From Afipia massiliensis (GTDB lineage: Bacteria; Pseudomonadota; Alphaproteobacteria; Rhizobiales; Xanthobacteraceae): a stretch of DNA of 64,000 nucleotides. Both the position numbers and the translations under genes were made by a program. The DNA lies in the NCBI RefSeq assembly GCF_001006325.2, contig NZ_LBIA02000001.1, positions 496,001 to 560,000 on the forward strand. Reading direction: 5' to 3'. Below the pieces are notes generated by a model. The model made no database searches and was not told the DNA's origin. It saw nothing but the letters and a program-made list of their open reading frames with translations. Below, one piece after another: positions 1 to 9,989 of the stretch (its first letter is position 1; every line of letters begins with the position of its first letter).

Positions 1-54
1 AACCGCATCAAGCGAAGACTAGATTGCTTCGTCGCGAGTGCTCCTCGCAATGAC
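1..54. repeat. Partial copy of a ~80-bp palindromic intergenic repeat
   Basis: This is the right half of a repeat family whose complete copies lie at 35948..36025 and 39830..39910. It ends in the shared core ctcctcgcaatgac. The left arm is missing, either cut by the window edge or diverged. Confidence 0.7.
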
Positions 55-74
55 AACGAATGCCTCTCCAAAAC

Positions 75-142
75 GTGGATGGCCGGGTCATAGGCGAGCG
101 GAAGCGACGCCGTTCTTCGAACGGCTATGCCCGGCCATGACG
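75..142. repeat. Palindromic REP-like element, inverted copy of 26435..26501
   Basis: The ends ggatggccggg and cccggccat pair across an inner hairpin (cgttcttcgaacg). The reverse complement matches 26435..26501 over about 66 bases with no difference I could find. It lies just downstream of the DnaJ-like gene, where it may also help terminate transcription. Confidence 0.75.
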
Positions 143-165
143 AACAGAGAGATCACGCTTACCCG

Positions 166-1185
166 TCACTCGAAATCGCTGCGCGGATTGGTCGGATGCT
201 CGGTGCGCCATTTCTCCATGAGCGCTTCAAGCTCCGCGTCATTGGCGTCCGGCAGGACGATGCGCGTGGTCGCGAACAGATCGCCCGCGCCATCGGCTCC
301 CGAAACGCCCTTGATCGGCATGCCCTTGCCCTTGAGGCGGAACGTGCGGCCTGACGAGGTGTTCTTCGGAATCGACAGTTGCACCGCGCCGTCGAGGGTC
401 GGCACCCGTACCTTCGCACCAAGCACCGCTTCATACAGCGTGATCGGCAGTTCGAGCCGCAGGTCGTTGCCGTCCACCTTGAAATACGGATGCGGCGCAA
501 TGTTCACGGTGATCAGCACGTCGCCGGGACGATGACCGGGCGCGGTGTCGCCCTGTCCCTTGAGACGGATCTGCTGGCCGGCGGTGACGCCCGCCGGAAT
601 CTTGACGTTCAGTTCCTTGCCGGTCGGCAGCCGCACGCGCCGCGTCGCGCCCTGCACAGCTTCCTCGAGCGCCACGCTCATGGTGACATTGAGGTCGAGA
701 TCGGCAGCAAACGGCGCGTCGTATTCGAACGTGCCCGCGCCGCCGCGCGGACCACCGGGACCGCCAGCACCCATGCCGGCGCCGGCCTGACCGCCGAACA
801 TGCTTTTGAGAATGTCCTCGAACGCCCCGCCGCTGGCATAACCGCCGGCGCCCGGCCCGCCGGGATTGCCGCCGGTGCGGAAGGAATATTCGAAGCCGCC
901 CGGCCCCGCACGGCGTCCACCGCCGCCTCCGGGGAAGCCGCTTTCAAAACTCTGAAATTTCGGTTTGCCCTCGGCGTCGATCTCGCCGCGATCGAACTGC
1001 TTGCGCTTGTCCTCGTCGCCGAGAATTTCATTCGCAGTGTTCAATTCGGCGAAGCGGTCGGCCGCTTTCGGGTCGCCCTTGTTGGCATCGGGGTGGTGCT
1101 TTTTGGCGAGCTTGCGAAACGCGCTCTTGATCGCCGCAGAACTGGCACCCCGCTGCACCCCCAGGACCTCATAGGGGTCGCGCAT
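166..1185 (-). CDS. DnaJ C-terminal domain protein (CbpA-like co-chaperone)
   Basis: This 339-aa protein is an Hsp40-type co-chaperone expected to stimulate DnaK ATPase in the cytoplasm. An N-terminal J domain (about residues 3-70) carries the HPD tripeptide (KKHHPDANKG). A Gly/Phe-rich linker follows (about 80-145), then the two beta-sandwich substrate-binding domains (about 160-330). There are no zinc-finger CxxCxGxG repeats, so it is the type II, CbpA/DjlA-like class rather than DnaJ itself. The ATG has an AAGGAG ribosome site about 9 nt upstream. It is a stand-alone gene followed by a REP-like repeat. The specific client role cannot be read from sequence. Confidence 0.9.
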   Translation of the reverse strand: MRDPYEVLGVQRGASSAAIKSAFRKLAKKHHPDANKGDPKAADRFAELNTANEILGDEDKRKQFDRGEIDAEGKPKFQSFESGFPGGGGGRRAGPGGFEYSFRTGGNPGGPGAGGYASGGAFEDILKSMFGGQAGAGMGAGGPGGPRGGAGTFEYDAPFAADLDLNVTMSVALEEAVQGATRRVRLPTGKELNVKIPAGVTAGQQIRLKGQGDTAPGHRPGDVLITVNIAPHPYFKVDGNDLRLELPITLYEAVLGAKVRVPTLDGAVQLSIPKNTSSGRTFRLKGKGMPIKGVSGADGAGDLFATTRIVLPDANDAELEALMEKWRTEHPTNPRSDFE

Positions 1186-1386
1186 CCGTCAGGTCTCCTT
1201 AGTGGAATTCAGGTGAGAGCCGAGTGGCCCCTTTGCCCTGATGTGGGGTTTTCGTGACAATCCTGCAACGGGTTTCCCCCGTTGCGGTGTCAAAACTGCG
1301 GTGGGCGCGGCGGTTCTGGCCGTGCGTTTCGATCTACTGGCTGCGCCATTAGCTGCGCTTCCAAACTTCAACTTCGCTTCCAGGGC

Positions 1387-1908
1387 TCAACTTCGCTTCC
1401 AGGGCTTCAAGTTGCGAATTTCCCAAGACCCTTTGGGCTGCTGGCAGGCTTCGCCCTGCAGCCAGCCTTCATTGGTGCCGCGCACGTAGCTCGCCAGGAA
1501 ATCCCGGCAGGTCCGGCCCTCGGAAGTATAGGTCGAGGCCAGCGGCGTGACCGAGCCGCGCGCCCCGGTTTCGGGATTTTCCCAGGGCTGGCTGACATCC
1601 TTCTGGCCCCGGGTCAGCACGTCGGAGGCTGCGTTGCGGGCCAAAGCGAGGTCGGCGTCGGTGAGATTGGTATCGTCGTGGGACCGCAGGATCGGGCCGA
1701 TGGAGCCGGTGACGTCCGAGGCGTCATCCTTCTTGGGCTCCTTGCTGAACATGGTCCCCATGCTGCAGCCGCTGGCCGAACAACCCACAGCCACCAGCGA
1801 TGCCGCCGCGATCAACCGCCCGATCGGCGATAGGCCGCGGCCCTCACGTACCCTATATAGGGAACGCTCGAGAACAGGCTTGGCACGAAGGGGCGCCAGG
1901 ATACGCAA
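1387..1908 (-). CDS. RT0821/Lpp0805-type surface protein, probable lipoprotein
   Basis: The 173-aa product resembles the RT0821/Lpp0805 family of alphaproteobacterial envelope proteins of unknown function. A hydrophobic segment (about residues 30-45) ends in two candidate lipobox cysteines (LVAVGC and SASGC), so lipidation is likely. The mature part contains the family's '[12 protein letters not shown]' region and a tryptophan-rich end ([17 protein letters not shown]). The ATG at 1908 is only 15 nt from the divergent pdxH start, and the first ~25 residues are basic and unlike a signal peptide, so the true start may lie further in. The outer-membrane or periplasmic location is inferred from the signal. 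Confidence 0.75.
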   Translation of the reverse strand: MRILAPLRAKPVLERSLYRVREGRGLSPIGRLIAAASLVAVGCSASGCSMGTMFSKEPKKDDASDVTGSIGPILRSHDDTNLTDADLALARNAASDVLTRGQKDVSQPWENPETGARGSVTPLASTYTSEGRTCRDFLASYVRGTNEGWLQGEACQQPKGSWEIRNLKPWKRS

Positions 1909-1923
1909 TCGGATACTCCAGAC

Positions 1924-2565
1924 ATGACCGGTCCAAACACCATCAAAACCCCAGCCGAGTTAATTTCCGGTGATTTCACCGCCGCCGACGAGCCTTTTGG
2001 GCTTTTTGCGGTGTGGTTTGCCGAGGCTGTGAAGTCCGAGCCGAACGATCCCAACGCCATGGCGCTGGCCACCGTGGACCCGGACGGGCTGCCTGACGTC
2101 CGCATGGTGCTGCTGAAGGGGTTCGATACCGCCGGTTTCGTGTTTTACAGCCATATCGACAGCGCCAAGGGCCGGGAGCTGGCCGCCACCCCCAAGGCCG
2201 GACTGCTGTTCCACTGGAAATCGCTGCGCCGGCAGGTCCGGATCCGCGGCACCGTCACCCCGGTCACCGACGCCGAGGCCGACGCCTATTTCGCCACAAG
2301 GCCGAAGCAGGCGCAGATCGGCGCCTGGGCCAGCAAGCAGTCGCAGCCGCTGGAAAGCCGCATGGCGTTCGAGAAGGCCATCGCGCTCAATGCTGCAAAG
2401 TACGCCCTCGGCGAAGTCCCCCGCCCCCCCGGCTGGAGCGGCTGGCGCATCGCGCCGCAGGCGTTCGAATTCTGGCACGACCGCCCGTTTCGCCTGCACG
2501 ACCGCATCACATTCACGCGCACCGCTCCCGATGCCGAATGGAGCAAGACGCGGCTCTATCCATGA
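1924..2565 (+). CDS. pdxH: Pyridoxamine/pyridoxine 5'-phosphate oxidase
   Basis: It catalyses FMN-dependent oxidation of PNP/PMP to pyridoxal 5'-phosphate, the last step of vitamin B6 synthesis and salvage. At 213 aa it has the usual family length. The FMN-binding split-barrel signature 'RMVLLKGFD' (about residue 60), the '[16 protein letters not shown]' segment and the conserved C-terminal end 'WSKTRLYP' are all present. It is transcribed divergently from the RT0821-like gene. A two-part palindromic repeat begins 23 bases after the stop and separates it from the next gene. Confidence 0.95.
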   Translation: MTGPNTIKTPAELISGDFTAADEPFGLFAVWFAEAVKSEPNDPNAMALATVDPDGLPDVRMVLLKGFDTAGFVFYSHIDSAKGRELAATPKAGLLFHWKSLRRQVRIRGTVTPVTDAEADAYFATRPKQAQIGAWASKQSQPLESRMAFEKAIALNAAKYALGEVPRPPGWSGWRIAPQAFEFWHDRPFRLHDRITFTRTAPDAEWSKTRLYP

Positions 2566-2587
2566 CCGACATGTCCTGAATGCGAAC

Positions 2588-2751
2588 GCCAGTGTCCCGT
2601 ATCCGACGTTCGCTTCACTCTGCAGCGTCGCCGGAGCGAACGTCGGATACGAAAGGACACTGGCAAATCATAATTCTAGTGATCCTTTGGTTCTGACATT
2701 CGTAAAGGTGCTCGCGAATGGTGTGATACGAATGTCAGAACCGGATCACTA
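2588..2751. repeat. Two-part palindromic element (A+B), copy 1
   Basis: Element A (2588..2664) has arms gccagtgtcc / ggacactggc with inner arms around cgtatccgacgttcgc. After a 12-bp spacer comes element B (2677..2751), with arms tagtgatcc / ggatcacta and inner arms ttctgacattcgta / tacgaatgtcagaa. The same A-12 bp-B unit occurs in opposite orientation at 59091..59250. No coding sequence is convincing here. Confidence 0.8.
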
Positions 2752-2772
2752 GCGAAGGCGAGACCCTTATCC

Positions 2773-3537
2773 ATGCCGACTTCAACTCCTGCCGATTCCA
2801 ACGCGCCCAAACGCACCTTGCTGCTGACCGGTGCGAGCCGCGGCATCGGCCACGCCACCGTGATCCGGTTTTCCAGCGCAGGCTGGCGCGTCATCACCTG
2901 CTCGCGGCATCCGTTTCCCGAACAATGCCCGTGGGGCGCCGGGCCGGAAGACCACATCCAGGTCGACCTCGCCGATCACAACGACACCGCACGCGCCATC
3001 GATGAAATTCGCGAGCGGCTCGACGGCGGCGCGCTGCATGCGCTGGTCAACAACGCCGCGATTTCGCCGAAGGGCAAAGACGGCGCGCGCATGGGCTCCA
3101 TCGACACCGACGTGGATGCCTGGAGCCATGTGTTCCGCGTGAATTTCTTCGCGCCGATCATGATGGCGCGCGGTTTGATCGAGGAATTGAAAGCGGCCAA
3201 GGGATCGGTGGTGAATGTCACGTCGATTGCAGGCTCGCGCGTGCATCCGTTCGCGGGCGCGGCTTACGCGACATCGAAAGCAGCGCTCGCATCGCTGACG
3301 CGCGAGATGGCCGCGGACTTCGGCCGCGTCGGCGTCCGCGTCAACGCGATCGCACCGGGCGAGATCGATACATCGATCCTGTCGCCAGGCACCGACAAGA
3401 TCGTGCACGAGCAGATTCCGATGAATCGCCTCGGCACCCCGGATGAAGTGGCAAAGATCATCTACGTGCTGTGCACGGAGACAAGCTCCTACGTGAACGG
3501 CGCCGAGATTCACATCAACGGCGGCCAGCACGTGTAA
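2773..3537 (+). CDS. SDR family NAD(P)-dependent oxidoreductase
   Basis: The 254-aa protein is a classical short-chain dehydrogenase/reductase. The nucleotide-binding motif TGASRGIGHA lies near residue 19, the NNAA motif near residue 90, and the catalytic YxxxK in 'YATSKAAL' near residue 165. The end 'NGGQHV' is typical of FabG-like enzymes. Substrate specificity cannot be assigned; it is not in a fatty-acid operon, so a role distinct from FabG is likely. It is transcribed alone, between the palindromic element and a hairpin shared with the convergent ohr gene. Confidence 0.85.
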   Translation: MPTSTPADSNAPKRTLLLTGASRGIGHATVIRFSSAGWRVITCSRHPFPEQCPWGAGPEDHIQVDLADHNDTARAIDEIRERLDGGALHALVNNAAISPKGKDGARMGSIDTDVDAWSHVFRVNFFAPIMMARGLIEELKAAKGSVVNVTSIAGSRVHPFAGAAYATSKAALASLTREMAADFGRVGVRVNAIAPGEIDTSILSPGTDKIVHEQIPMNRLGTPDEVAKIIYVLCTETSSYVNGAEIHINGGQHV

Positions 3538-3550
3538 GGGCGCGGCAAAC

Positions 3551-3580
3551 GAAAAGAGCGGAGCCGAGGCCCCGCTCTCT
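3551..3580 (-). terminator. Hairpin terminator between the SDR gene and ohr
   Basis: Stem agagcgg / ccgctct with a short GC-rich inner stem. Read on the minus strand it is followed by a run of T, so it best terminates ohr. It may also stop the SDR transcript from the other side. Confidence 0.6.
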
Positions 3581-3599
3581 CGTTCGATTGACGCGGCAA

Positions 3600-4025
3600 T
3601 CAGACGACGGTGATCTTGACGTCGAGGTTGTTGCGCGTCGCGTTGGAGTACGGGCAGACCTGATGCGCGGTGGCGACCAGTTTCTCCGCATCGGCGCGAT
3701 CGACGCCCGGCAGTGCCACGGTCAGCGCGACATCGAGACCGAAACCGCCTTCCGAACGCGGGCCGATACCCACATCAGCCGTGACGGTCGCATCCGCCGG
3801 CACTTTGATACCGACCGTTCCCGAGACCGCCTTCATGGCGCCGATGAAACAGGCCGAATAGCCGGCTGCGAAAAGCTGCTCGGGATTGTTGCCTGCCCCG
3901 CCGCCGCCACCGAGTTCCTTCGGGGTCGAGAGGCTGACCTGAAACGTTCCGTCCGTGGTGGAGGCTTTGCCGTCGCGGCCGCCGGTTGCAGTGGCCTGGG
4001 TGCGATAGAGAACTTTCGTGGGCAT
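3600..4025 (-). CDS. ohr: Organic hydroperoxide resistance protein (Ohr, OsmC family)
   Basis: This thiol peroxidase reduces organic and fatty-acid hydroperoxides with lipoylated partner proteins as electron donors. The protein is 141 aa, the family length. Both catalytic cysteines are present: Cys59 in '[12 protein letters not shown]' and Cys124 in '[13 protein letters not shown]'. The N-terminal beta region matches Ohr rather than OsmC. It is divergent from ohrR, with a perfect 20-bp palindrome in the shared intergenic region, the usual arrangement for OhrR-repressed ohr. Confidence 0.95.
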   Translation of the reverse strand: MPTKVLYRTQATATGGRDGKASTTDGTFQVSLSTPKELGGGGGAGNNPEQLFAAGYSACFIGAMKAVSGTVGIKVPADATVTADVGIGPRSEGGFGLDVALTVALPGVDRADAEKLVATAHQVCPYSNATRNNLDVKITVV

Positions 4026-4106
4026 GCGCTTTCTCCTTGGTGGGCCTCTTTAAGAGGGCTGAATCTAGCAGCCTTCGGCCGGTCTCGGCCGGGAAGGAAC
4101 GGTCAT

Positions 4107-4126
4107 TTATATCGTGCACGATATAA
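4107..4126. promoter_or_regulatory. Probable OhrR operator (20-bp perfect palindrome)
   Basis: TTATATCGTGCACGATATAA is a perfect inverted repeat 81 bp upstream of the ohr start and 115 bp upstream of ohrR. MarR-family OhrR regulators bind AT-rich palindromes of this kind in the ohr/ohrR intergenic region. Assignment to OhrR is inferred from position and symmetry. Confidence 0.75.
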
Positions 4127-4240
4127 TCGTACAATACATAATTTGGCTAACAGCCATGCAAAAATGCGTTGCGCGATTCAATCGCGCGCGCCTTAAATAT
4201 AGAGTGTGATCCAGCCACCGATCGAACCTTGAGGACAGCC

Positions 4241-4699
4241 ATGACCGCCCGACCGACTGCGGACGATCTGCTGAAGATCGATAATTTCGTCTGCTTCGCC
4301 CTTTATTCGGCGGGGCACGCCTTCACGCGGCTTTACAAACCCCTGCTCGACCCGCTGGGACTGACCTATCCTCAGTATCTGGTGATGGCGGTGCTCTGGG
4401 AAAAAGACGGCAGAACGGTCGGCGAGATCGGCGAGAAGCTCTTGCTGGAATCAAGCACGCTCACCCCGCTACTCAAGCGGCTGGAGACAGCTGGCATGGT
4501 GCGCAGGACACGCGATCAGAACGACGAACGGATGGTGCGGATCCAGTTGACGCCCAGAGGCGCTGAACTGAAACAGAAGGCGGTCGAGATTCCGCAAGCG
4601 ATCGGCTGCTCGACCAACATCACTATTCCCGAAGTGATGAAGCTGACCGCCGATATCAAGGCGCTGCGTGAAAAGCTGCTCGCCGCGCAGGCCGCGTAA
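4241..4699 (+). CDS. ohrR: MarR-family organic peroxide sensor OhrR
   Basis: This 152-aa winged-helix repressor is expected to release the ohr promoter when oxidised. Cys18 ([10 protein letters not shown]) sits at the position of the reactive sensing cysteine. A second Cys at 123 (IGCSTN) makes it a probable 2-Cys type that forms a disulfide on oxidation. The wHTH spans about residues 35-105, with the wing motif '[14 protein letters not shown]'. The start at 4241 is preferred over an upstream ATG in the same frame because a GAGG ribosome site lies 6 nt before it and the homology begins there. It is divergent from ohr, and likely autoregulated through the palindrome. Confidence 0.92.
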   Translation: MTARPTADDLLKIDNFVCFALYSAGHAFTRLYKPLLDPLGLTYPQYLVMAVLWEKDGRTVGEIGEKLLLESSTLTPLLKRLETAGMVRRTRDQNDERMVRIQLTPRGAELKQKAVEIPQAIGCSTNITIPEVMKLTADIKALREKLLAAQAA

Positions 4700-4701
4700 G
4701 T

Positions 4702-5577
4702 TTAACCGGCCTTCCTCTGCCGCGCTGTCGAACGCCCTGCCTTCTTCGCGGCAGGAGCTGGCGCTGCACGGGACGCACGCGCCGGCCGCGGCGCAGGCGC
4801 CTTGCCCTTCAGACTCTGCTTCAAAGCATCCATCAGGCTGATGACGTTGTCGGCCTTCGCCGGGCGCTCGACGGACTTGATGGTCTTGCCCGAAGCCTTC
4901 TGCTTCACCAGCGCCTTCAGCGCATTTTCGTATTCGTCCTCGAATTTGGAGGCATCGAAGTTCGCCGCCTTGCTATCGAGAATGTGCGCAGCAAGTTCAA
5001 TCATGTCCTTCGAGATTTTCGGTGTCTTGATGTCGGCGAAGAAATCTTCCTCGCTGCGCACCTCATAGGCATATCGCAATGTGGTCGCGAGCAGGCCTTT
5101 GCCGAGCGGCTCGATCGCCACGATGCGTTCGCGGTTTGACAGCACGACGCGTGCAAGCGCCACGCGATCCTGATCCTTCATCGCATCGCGGATCACTGCA
5201 AAGGCATCGATGCCGGCATTGCCGTCCGGAACCATGTAATAGGGACTGTCCAGATATCTGCGGTCGATCTCGTCGCGCGGCACGAAATTGTCGATATCGA
5301 TGGTGTGATTGCTTTCGAGCTGAACCGCTTCCAGTTCTTCCTTTTCGATCTGAACGTACTCGCCCTTGCTGACCTCGTAACCGCGGCCCTTCTGTTCCTT
5401 CTCGACCACTTCGCCAGTCTCGGAATCGACCATCTGCTGCTTCAGCCGATTTCCGGTCTCGGTATTGATCATGTGAAAGCGGGTTCGTTCGACCGTGGTC
5501 GAGGCGGGATAGAGCGCCACGGGGCACGTGACCAGCGACAGCTTCAGCGAACCCTTCCAGTACGCACGCGGCAACAT
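4702..5577 (-). CDS. ku: Non-homologous end joining protein Ku
   Basis: Bacterial Ku forms a homodimeric ring on DNA ends and recruits LigD. The 291-aa product starts MLPRAYWKG; this ATG has a GGAGG ribosome site 6 nt upstream, so it is preferred to an in-frame ATG 24 nt earlier. The core domain covers about residues 1-250, including 'LVTCPVALYPA' and 'RRYLDSPYYMVPDG'. The final ~40 residues are Ala/Pro/Lys/Arg-rich, a basic tail of the kind that affects DNA threading and LigD contact. It is divergent from ligD, with 80 bp between the starts, so the pair probably shares a control region. Confidence 0.95.
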   Translation of the reverse strand: MLPRAYWKGSLKLSLVTCPVALYPASTTVERTRFHMINTETGNRLKQQMVDSETGEVVEKEQKGRGYEVSKGEYVQIEKEELEAVQLESNHTIDIDNFVPRDEIDRRYLDSPYYMVPDGNAGIDAFAVIRDAMKDQDRVALARVVLSNRERIVAIEPLGKGLLATTLRYAYEVRSEEDFFADIKTPKISKDMIELAAHILDSKAANFDASKFEDEYENALKALVKQKASGKTIKSVERPAKADNVISLMDALKQSLKGKAPAPRPARASRAAPAPAAKKAGRSTARQRKAG

Positions 5578-5657
5578 CGGCGACCTCCAACTCAAACGCA
5601 TATCTGCGACGGAGCCTCAACTGAAGTGGCAGGTTTTGGTTCCTGCACCCCCGCCTG

Positions 5658-8384
5658 ATGGCGCATGATACAATCGTTCCGCGTTTATTGCACCGTCGGG
5701 AATGCCTCGCCGTGACCCAAAAGAAACTTAAGGTTTACCGAACAAAACGTGATTTCACCAAAACGGCTGAGCCAAGCGGTCGCACCCCGGTCGCAGCGGC
5801 CAAGGCGCGCCGGTTTGTTATTCAGAAGCATGATGCGACGCGGCTACACTACGATCTGCGGCTAGAATTTGGCGGCGTGTTCAAGTCATGGGCCGTAACG
5901 CGCGGCCCTTCGCTCGATCCAAAGGACAAACGCCTCGCGGTCGAAGTGGAGGATCATCCGCTCGACTATGGCGATTTCGAAGGCACCATTCCCAAAGGCC
6001 AGTACGGCGGCGGCACCGTGCAACTGTGGGATCGCGGCTATTGGCTGTCGGACGATCCCGAGCGCGGTTTCAAGAAAGGCGATCTCAAATTCGCGCTGGA
6101 AGGCGGCAAGCTCCACGGCGAGTGGGTGCTGGTGCGCATGAAGCATGATCGCAACGGCGGCAAGCGCACCAACTGGCTGCTGATCAAACATCGCGACGAG
6201 TACGCCCGCGAAGGCAGGGCGAACAATCTTCTCGACGACGACACGTCTGTCGCCTCCGGCCGCAGGATGAGCGAGATCGCCGCCGGCAAGGGCCGCGGCC
6301 CGACGCCGTTCATGACGCGCAAATCAACGCGGGCTCAAGCCGATGCGGTGTGGGATTCGAACAAGGGTGCCGCTGCGGAAGCACGCAAGAAAGAACGTTC
6401 CAAGACCATCACCACGAAAAGCAAGCCTGCTGCCAAAACCGCAACGTCAAAAACCACGGTCAAGCGCATCGCGAAGCTCCCCGACTTCGTTGAACCGCAG
6501 TTGTGTGCGTCCGTCGAGAAACCGCCCTCGGGCGGCAACTGGGTGCACGAGATCAAGTTCGACGGCTATCGCGTGCAGATGCGGATCGAAAGCGGTGATG
6601 TCACACTGAGAACTCGCAAGGGTCTCGACTGGACCGAGAAATTCTCCGCGATTGCAAAGCAGGCCGCGAAACTTCCTGATGCCGTCATTGATGGTGAAGT
6701 GGTCGCGCTCGATCACGAAGGCCGTCCGAGTTTCGCCTCGTTGCAGGCGGCGCTATCCGACGAGAAGACGGATAACCTGATTTTCTTCGCCTTCGACCTT
6801 CTGTTCGCTGGGGGCGAGGATTTGCGACCACTTCCGCTATCGGAGCGGAAGAAACGGCTCCAGCTTCTGCTCAACGGCAAACGAAAGCGCGATGAGGGAA
6901 CCATCCGCTACGTGGAGCATTTCGAGTCCAGTGGCAACGCGATCATGGAATCCGCTCGCGCGTTGTCGCTTGAGGGCATCGTGTCGAAGAAAGTTACAGC
7001 GCCCTATCGTTCGGGACGTTCGGATAGCTGGACCAAGGCGAAGGTCCGCGCCGGACATGAGGTCGTGATCGGCGGATGGAAAAGCAATGGCGGCAAATTT
7101 CGCTCGCTGATGGTCGGCGTACCGCGCGACGGTCACCTCGCCTATGTCGGTGTGGTCGGCACAGGTTACGGACAGACGACAGTCAAGCGGATCATGCCCG
7201 AGTTGAGGGCCACCGCCGCCGCCAAAAATCCGTTCGGCGGCGAGAACGCACCGAAGAAAACCGCCGACGTCCATTGGCTGAAACCTGAACTTGTCGCTGA
7301 AATCGAGTTCGCCGGCTGGACCGGTGACAACATGGTGCGGCAGGCAGCGTTCAAGGGCTTGCGCAAGGACAAGCCGGCGAGCGACGTGACCGCCGATAAG
7401 CCCGCTAGGACCCATGTGGCCGCGTTGTCCCCGAAGACGAACGGCAAGGCTCCGGCGACGCGGATCGTGTCCTCCCGCAGCAACGACAACACCATCATGG
7501 ACGTGACGATCTCCAATCCGGACAAGGCGATGTGGCCGGACGGCGGCGACGGCGAGCCGGTCACCAAGCTCGATCTCGCCCACTACATGGAGCAGGTCGG
7601 CGACTGGCTGATCGCACATATCAAGGGCCGTCCCTGTTCGATCATTCGCGCGCCGGACGGGATCGGCGGCGAGACGTTCTTTCAACGGCACGCAATGGCC
7701 GGCATGTCGAAGTTGCTCGATCTCGTGAAAGTCTCGGGAGATCGCAAACCGTATGTGCAGATCGACCGCGTCGAGGGACTTGTCGCAGTCGCGCAGATCG
7801 GCGGACTTGAACTGCATCCCTGGAATTGCGCGCCGGACGAACCTGATGTGCCGGGGCGGCTGGTGTTCGATCTCGACCCCTCGCCTGACGTCGCGTTTTC
7901 CGCGGTGGTCGATGCCGCGCGCGAAATGCGCGAGCGATTGACGGATCTTGGGTTGGAAAGTTTCTGCAAGACCACCGGCGGCAAGGGGCTGCACGTGGTC
8001 ACGCCGCTGAAGGATGCGAAGAAGGACAAGATCGACTGGAAGACAGCGAAGACGTTCGCGCAGGCCGTGTGTCAGCAGATGGCGGCGGACAGCCCCGAGC
8101 ATTACCTGCTCAACATGTCGAAGAAGCAGCGCGAGGGAAAAATCTTCCTCGACTATCTCCGCAACGACCGGATGTCGACGGCAGTCGCGCCACTGTCGCC
8201 CCGCGCGCGCGACGGCGCGCCCGTGTCGATGCCGATGACATGGGCGCAGGTGCGCAGCGATCTCGATCCGATGAAATATACGTTGCGCACGGTGCCGGCG
8301 CTGCTAGCGAAGACAAAGGCTTGGGCCGATTACGACAGCGCCGCGCGATCAATCAAGGCGGCGATCGCGAAGCTTGCGAAGTAG
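5658..8384 (+). CDS. ligD: Multifunctional DNA ligase D (phosphoesterase-ligase-polymerase)
   Basis: LigD processes and seals DNA double-strand breaks with Ku. The 908-aa protein has all three domains in the order PE-LIG-POL. A 3'-phosphoesterase lies at about residues 45-190 ([14 protein letters not shown]). The ATP-dependent ligase is at about 270-560, with the adenylated lysine K300 in '[11 protein letters not shown]'. The archaeo-eukaryotic primase-type polymerase is at about 615-900, with metal-binding D738 and D740 in 'FDLDPSPD'. A Lys/Thr/Ala-rich linker joins PE and LIG. A GTG at 5712 ([15 protein letters not shown]) is an alternative start that fits the domain boundary better than the ATG at 5658. 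Confidence 0.96.
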   Translation: MAHDTIVPRLLHRRECLAVTQKKLKVYRTKRDFTKTAEPSGRTPVAAAKARRFVIQKHDATRLHYDLRLEFGGVFKSWAVTRGPSLDPKDKRLAVEVEDHPLDYGDFEGTIPKGQYGGGTVQLWDRGYWLSDDPERGFKKGDLKFALEGGKLHGEWVLVRMKHDRNGGKRTNWLLIKHRDEYAREGRANNLLDDDTSVASGRRMSEIAAGKGRGPTPFMTRKSTRAQADAVWDSNKGAAAEARKKERSKTITTKSKPAAKTATSKTTVKRIAKLPDFVEPQLCASVEKPPSGGNWVHEIKFDGYRVQMRIESGDVTLRTRKGLDWTEKFSAIAKQAAKLPDAVIDGEVVALDHEGRPSFASLQAALSDEKTDNLIFFAFDLLFAGGEDLRPLPLSERKKRLQLLLNGKRKRDEGTIRYVEHFESSGNAIMESARALSLEGIVSKKVTAPYRSGRSDSWTKAKVRAGHEVVIGGWKSNGGKFRSLMVGVPRDGHLAYVGVVGTGYGQTTVKRIMPELRATAAAKNPFGGENAPKKTADVHWLKPELVAEIEFAGWTGDNMVRQAAFKGLRKDKPASDVTADKPARTHVAALSPKTNGKAPATRIVSSRSNDNTIMDVTISNPDKAMWPDGGDGEPVTKLDLAHYMEQVGDWLIAHIKGRPCSIIRAPDGIGGETFFQRHAMAGMSKLLDLVKVSGDRKPYVQIDRVEGLVAVAQIGGLELHPWNCAPDEPDVPGRLVFDLDPSPDVAFSAVVDAAREMRERLTDLGLESFCKTTGGKGLHVVTPLKDAKKDKIDWKTAKTFAQAVCQQMAADSPEHYLLNMSKKQREGKIFLDYLRNDRMSTAVAPLSPRARDGAPVSMPMTWAQVRSDLDPMKYTLRTVPALLAKTKAWADYDSAARSIKAAIAKLAK

Positions 8385-8431
8385 CTAGGGATCCCAAAAA
8401 ATCGGAGCCGGTTTTCGGAAAATGCCCAGAC

Positions 8432-9406
8432 TTAGAGCCACCGCTTCCACTTGAAGAACATGTAAGGCAGCACGGCCGCGACCAACATCATGCCCAGCGC
8501 CATCGGATAGCCGAACGCCCATTCCAGTTCGGGCATCATCTTGAAATTCATGCCGTAAGCGGAAGCGATCAGCGTCGGCGGCATCAGCACTACCGCCATT
8601 ACCGAGAACAGCTTGATGATGTTGTTCTGCTCGAGATTGACGACACCGAGCATGGCGTCGAGCACGAAGGTGATCTTGTTCGACAGATACGAGGCGTGAT
8701 CGGTCAGCGAGGAGACGTCGCGCTGCAGCGTCTTGAACTGCGCCTTCTGTTCCTTGCTCCAGCGCACGTTGTCGGTTTCGACCGTGACGAAGGAAATCAG
8801 CCGCCCGATCGACACAAGACTCTCCCGCACCTTCGAGGTCAGGTCACCCTTCTTGCCGATCGTCAGCAAAATTTGTGAATAGGTGCGAGCATGCCCGCGC
8901 TCCGCGGACGGTTCAAAAATCTGCGATGACACGCTATCCACGTCCGCGCCGGCACGCTCCAAAATATCGGCGCAGCGGTCGATCACGGCGTCGAGCAGTT
9001 CGAGCAGCAGTTCGTCACCTGTCATGTTAGGCGAGCATGATCGCGCCAGCTTCGCGGCGACCAGCGCGAACGGCCTCGGTTCGTCATAGCGTACGGTCAC
9101 CAGGCGATGGTCGGTCAAAATAAAGGTTACCGGCGTGGTGCGCGGCGCCTGGGAATCGGCCGCGCACATCAGCGTGGCGGTCATGTAGCGCGCACCGTTC
9201 TCGACGTAGAGACGGCTGGAAATTTCGATTTCCTGCATGTCCTCGCGAGTCGGGATTTCGATGCCGACCAGTTTCTCGACCGCCTTGTCCTCGCCGGGGG
9301 ATGGCGACTTCATGTCGATCCAGATCGCGTTCGGCGGCAGGGCGTCCGCCTCAACGTTATCAAGCTTCTGCAACGCTGATGCAGTGGGAACGAAGACCGA
9401 CAACAT
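8432..9406 (-). CDS. corA: CorA-family magnesium/cobalt transporter
   Basis: This 324-aa inner-membrane divalent cation channel forms pentamers in known members. The N-terminal ~260 residues form the cytoplasmic alpha/beta funnel and long stalk helix. Two transmembrane helices follow at about 265-285 and 297-318, with the selectivity motif YGMN between them (SAYGMNFKMMPELEWAFGYP). The basic C-terminal end 'FFKWKRWL' is typical. It is a single-gene unit, convergent with ligD. The upstream 580 bases hold no recognised leader. Confidence 0.92.
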   Translation of the reverse strand: MLSVFVPTASALQKLDNVEADALPPNAIWIDMKSPSPGEDKAVEKLVGIEIPTREDMQEIEISSRLYVENGARYMTATLMCAADSQAPRTTPVTFILTDHRLVTVRYDEPRPFALVAAKLARSCSPNMTGDELLLELLDAVIDRCADILERAGADVDSVSSQIFEPSAERGHARTYSQILLTIGKKGDLTSKVRESLVSIGRLISFVTVETDNVRWSKEQKAQFKTLQRDVSSLTDHASYLSNKITFVLDAMLGVVNLEQNNIIKLFSVMAVVLMPPTLIASAYGMNFKMMPELEWAFGYPMALGMMLVAAVLPYMFFKWKRWL

Positions 9407-9989
9407 AGGCGACTCCCGGAATATCTTTCGCGAACAACGTGTCGTCTATCTTCTCTCAAAGCGCAATCTCTCCGATTTTCCGCAAGGGCGGCGGCGAGAC
9501 ATACAGGTGTCATGAAGGTCAGCACGTCCGGCACCGTCAGATAGGCCGGCATGTGTGGATAGTTATCTACCTTCCGTGGAGGCGAACGGCATTGCATCGT
9601 CCGACAAAGTTCGCAGGCGAAAACTAGGAATAAAATCTACGAGACCGGATATTGGCCGGCTGGCAATCGAGAGAATGAAGCTCAGCAGCCCGCCGCTTCG
9701 TGAGGCTATGGCGATTCGCGTACGGTTTGAAAATCGCGCTCCAGCGCGGCTACTGGGGGCGTCCTGCTGGCCTAAATGCGCGTTCTTGCCACGCATTTGA
9801 GCACGCTCTGGCTTATTCGCCCCCGGTCCTGAGGCTCAAATGCCACAGGTGACGTGCTGCATAGCAAAACCGATGCGGAATCGCTGGAAAAACGGCCGGT
9901 TTCAGCGCAAATAAGGGGTAACGAAATCGGAAGCATCTTCCGGCTAAATCTAGGTGTGAAGACACGCCAGCGCCCATTGGAACTTCGGA
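9407..9989. other. 583-bp gap between divergent genes, no gene recognised
   Basis: Only short frames without ribosome sites or recognisable products occur here. The base composition is less GC-rich than the neighbouring genes. It must contain the promoters of corA (leftward) and the L,D-transpeptidase (rightward), but I cannot place them confidently. Confidence 0.5.

Noticed and set aside
6837-8102. Minus-strand open frame of about 420 codons
   Set aside because: Antisense to ligD; LigD has all three domains with catalytic residues.
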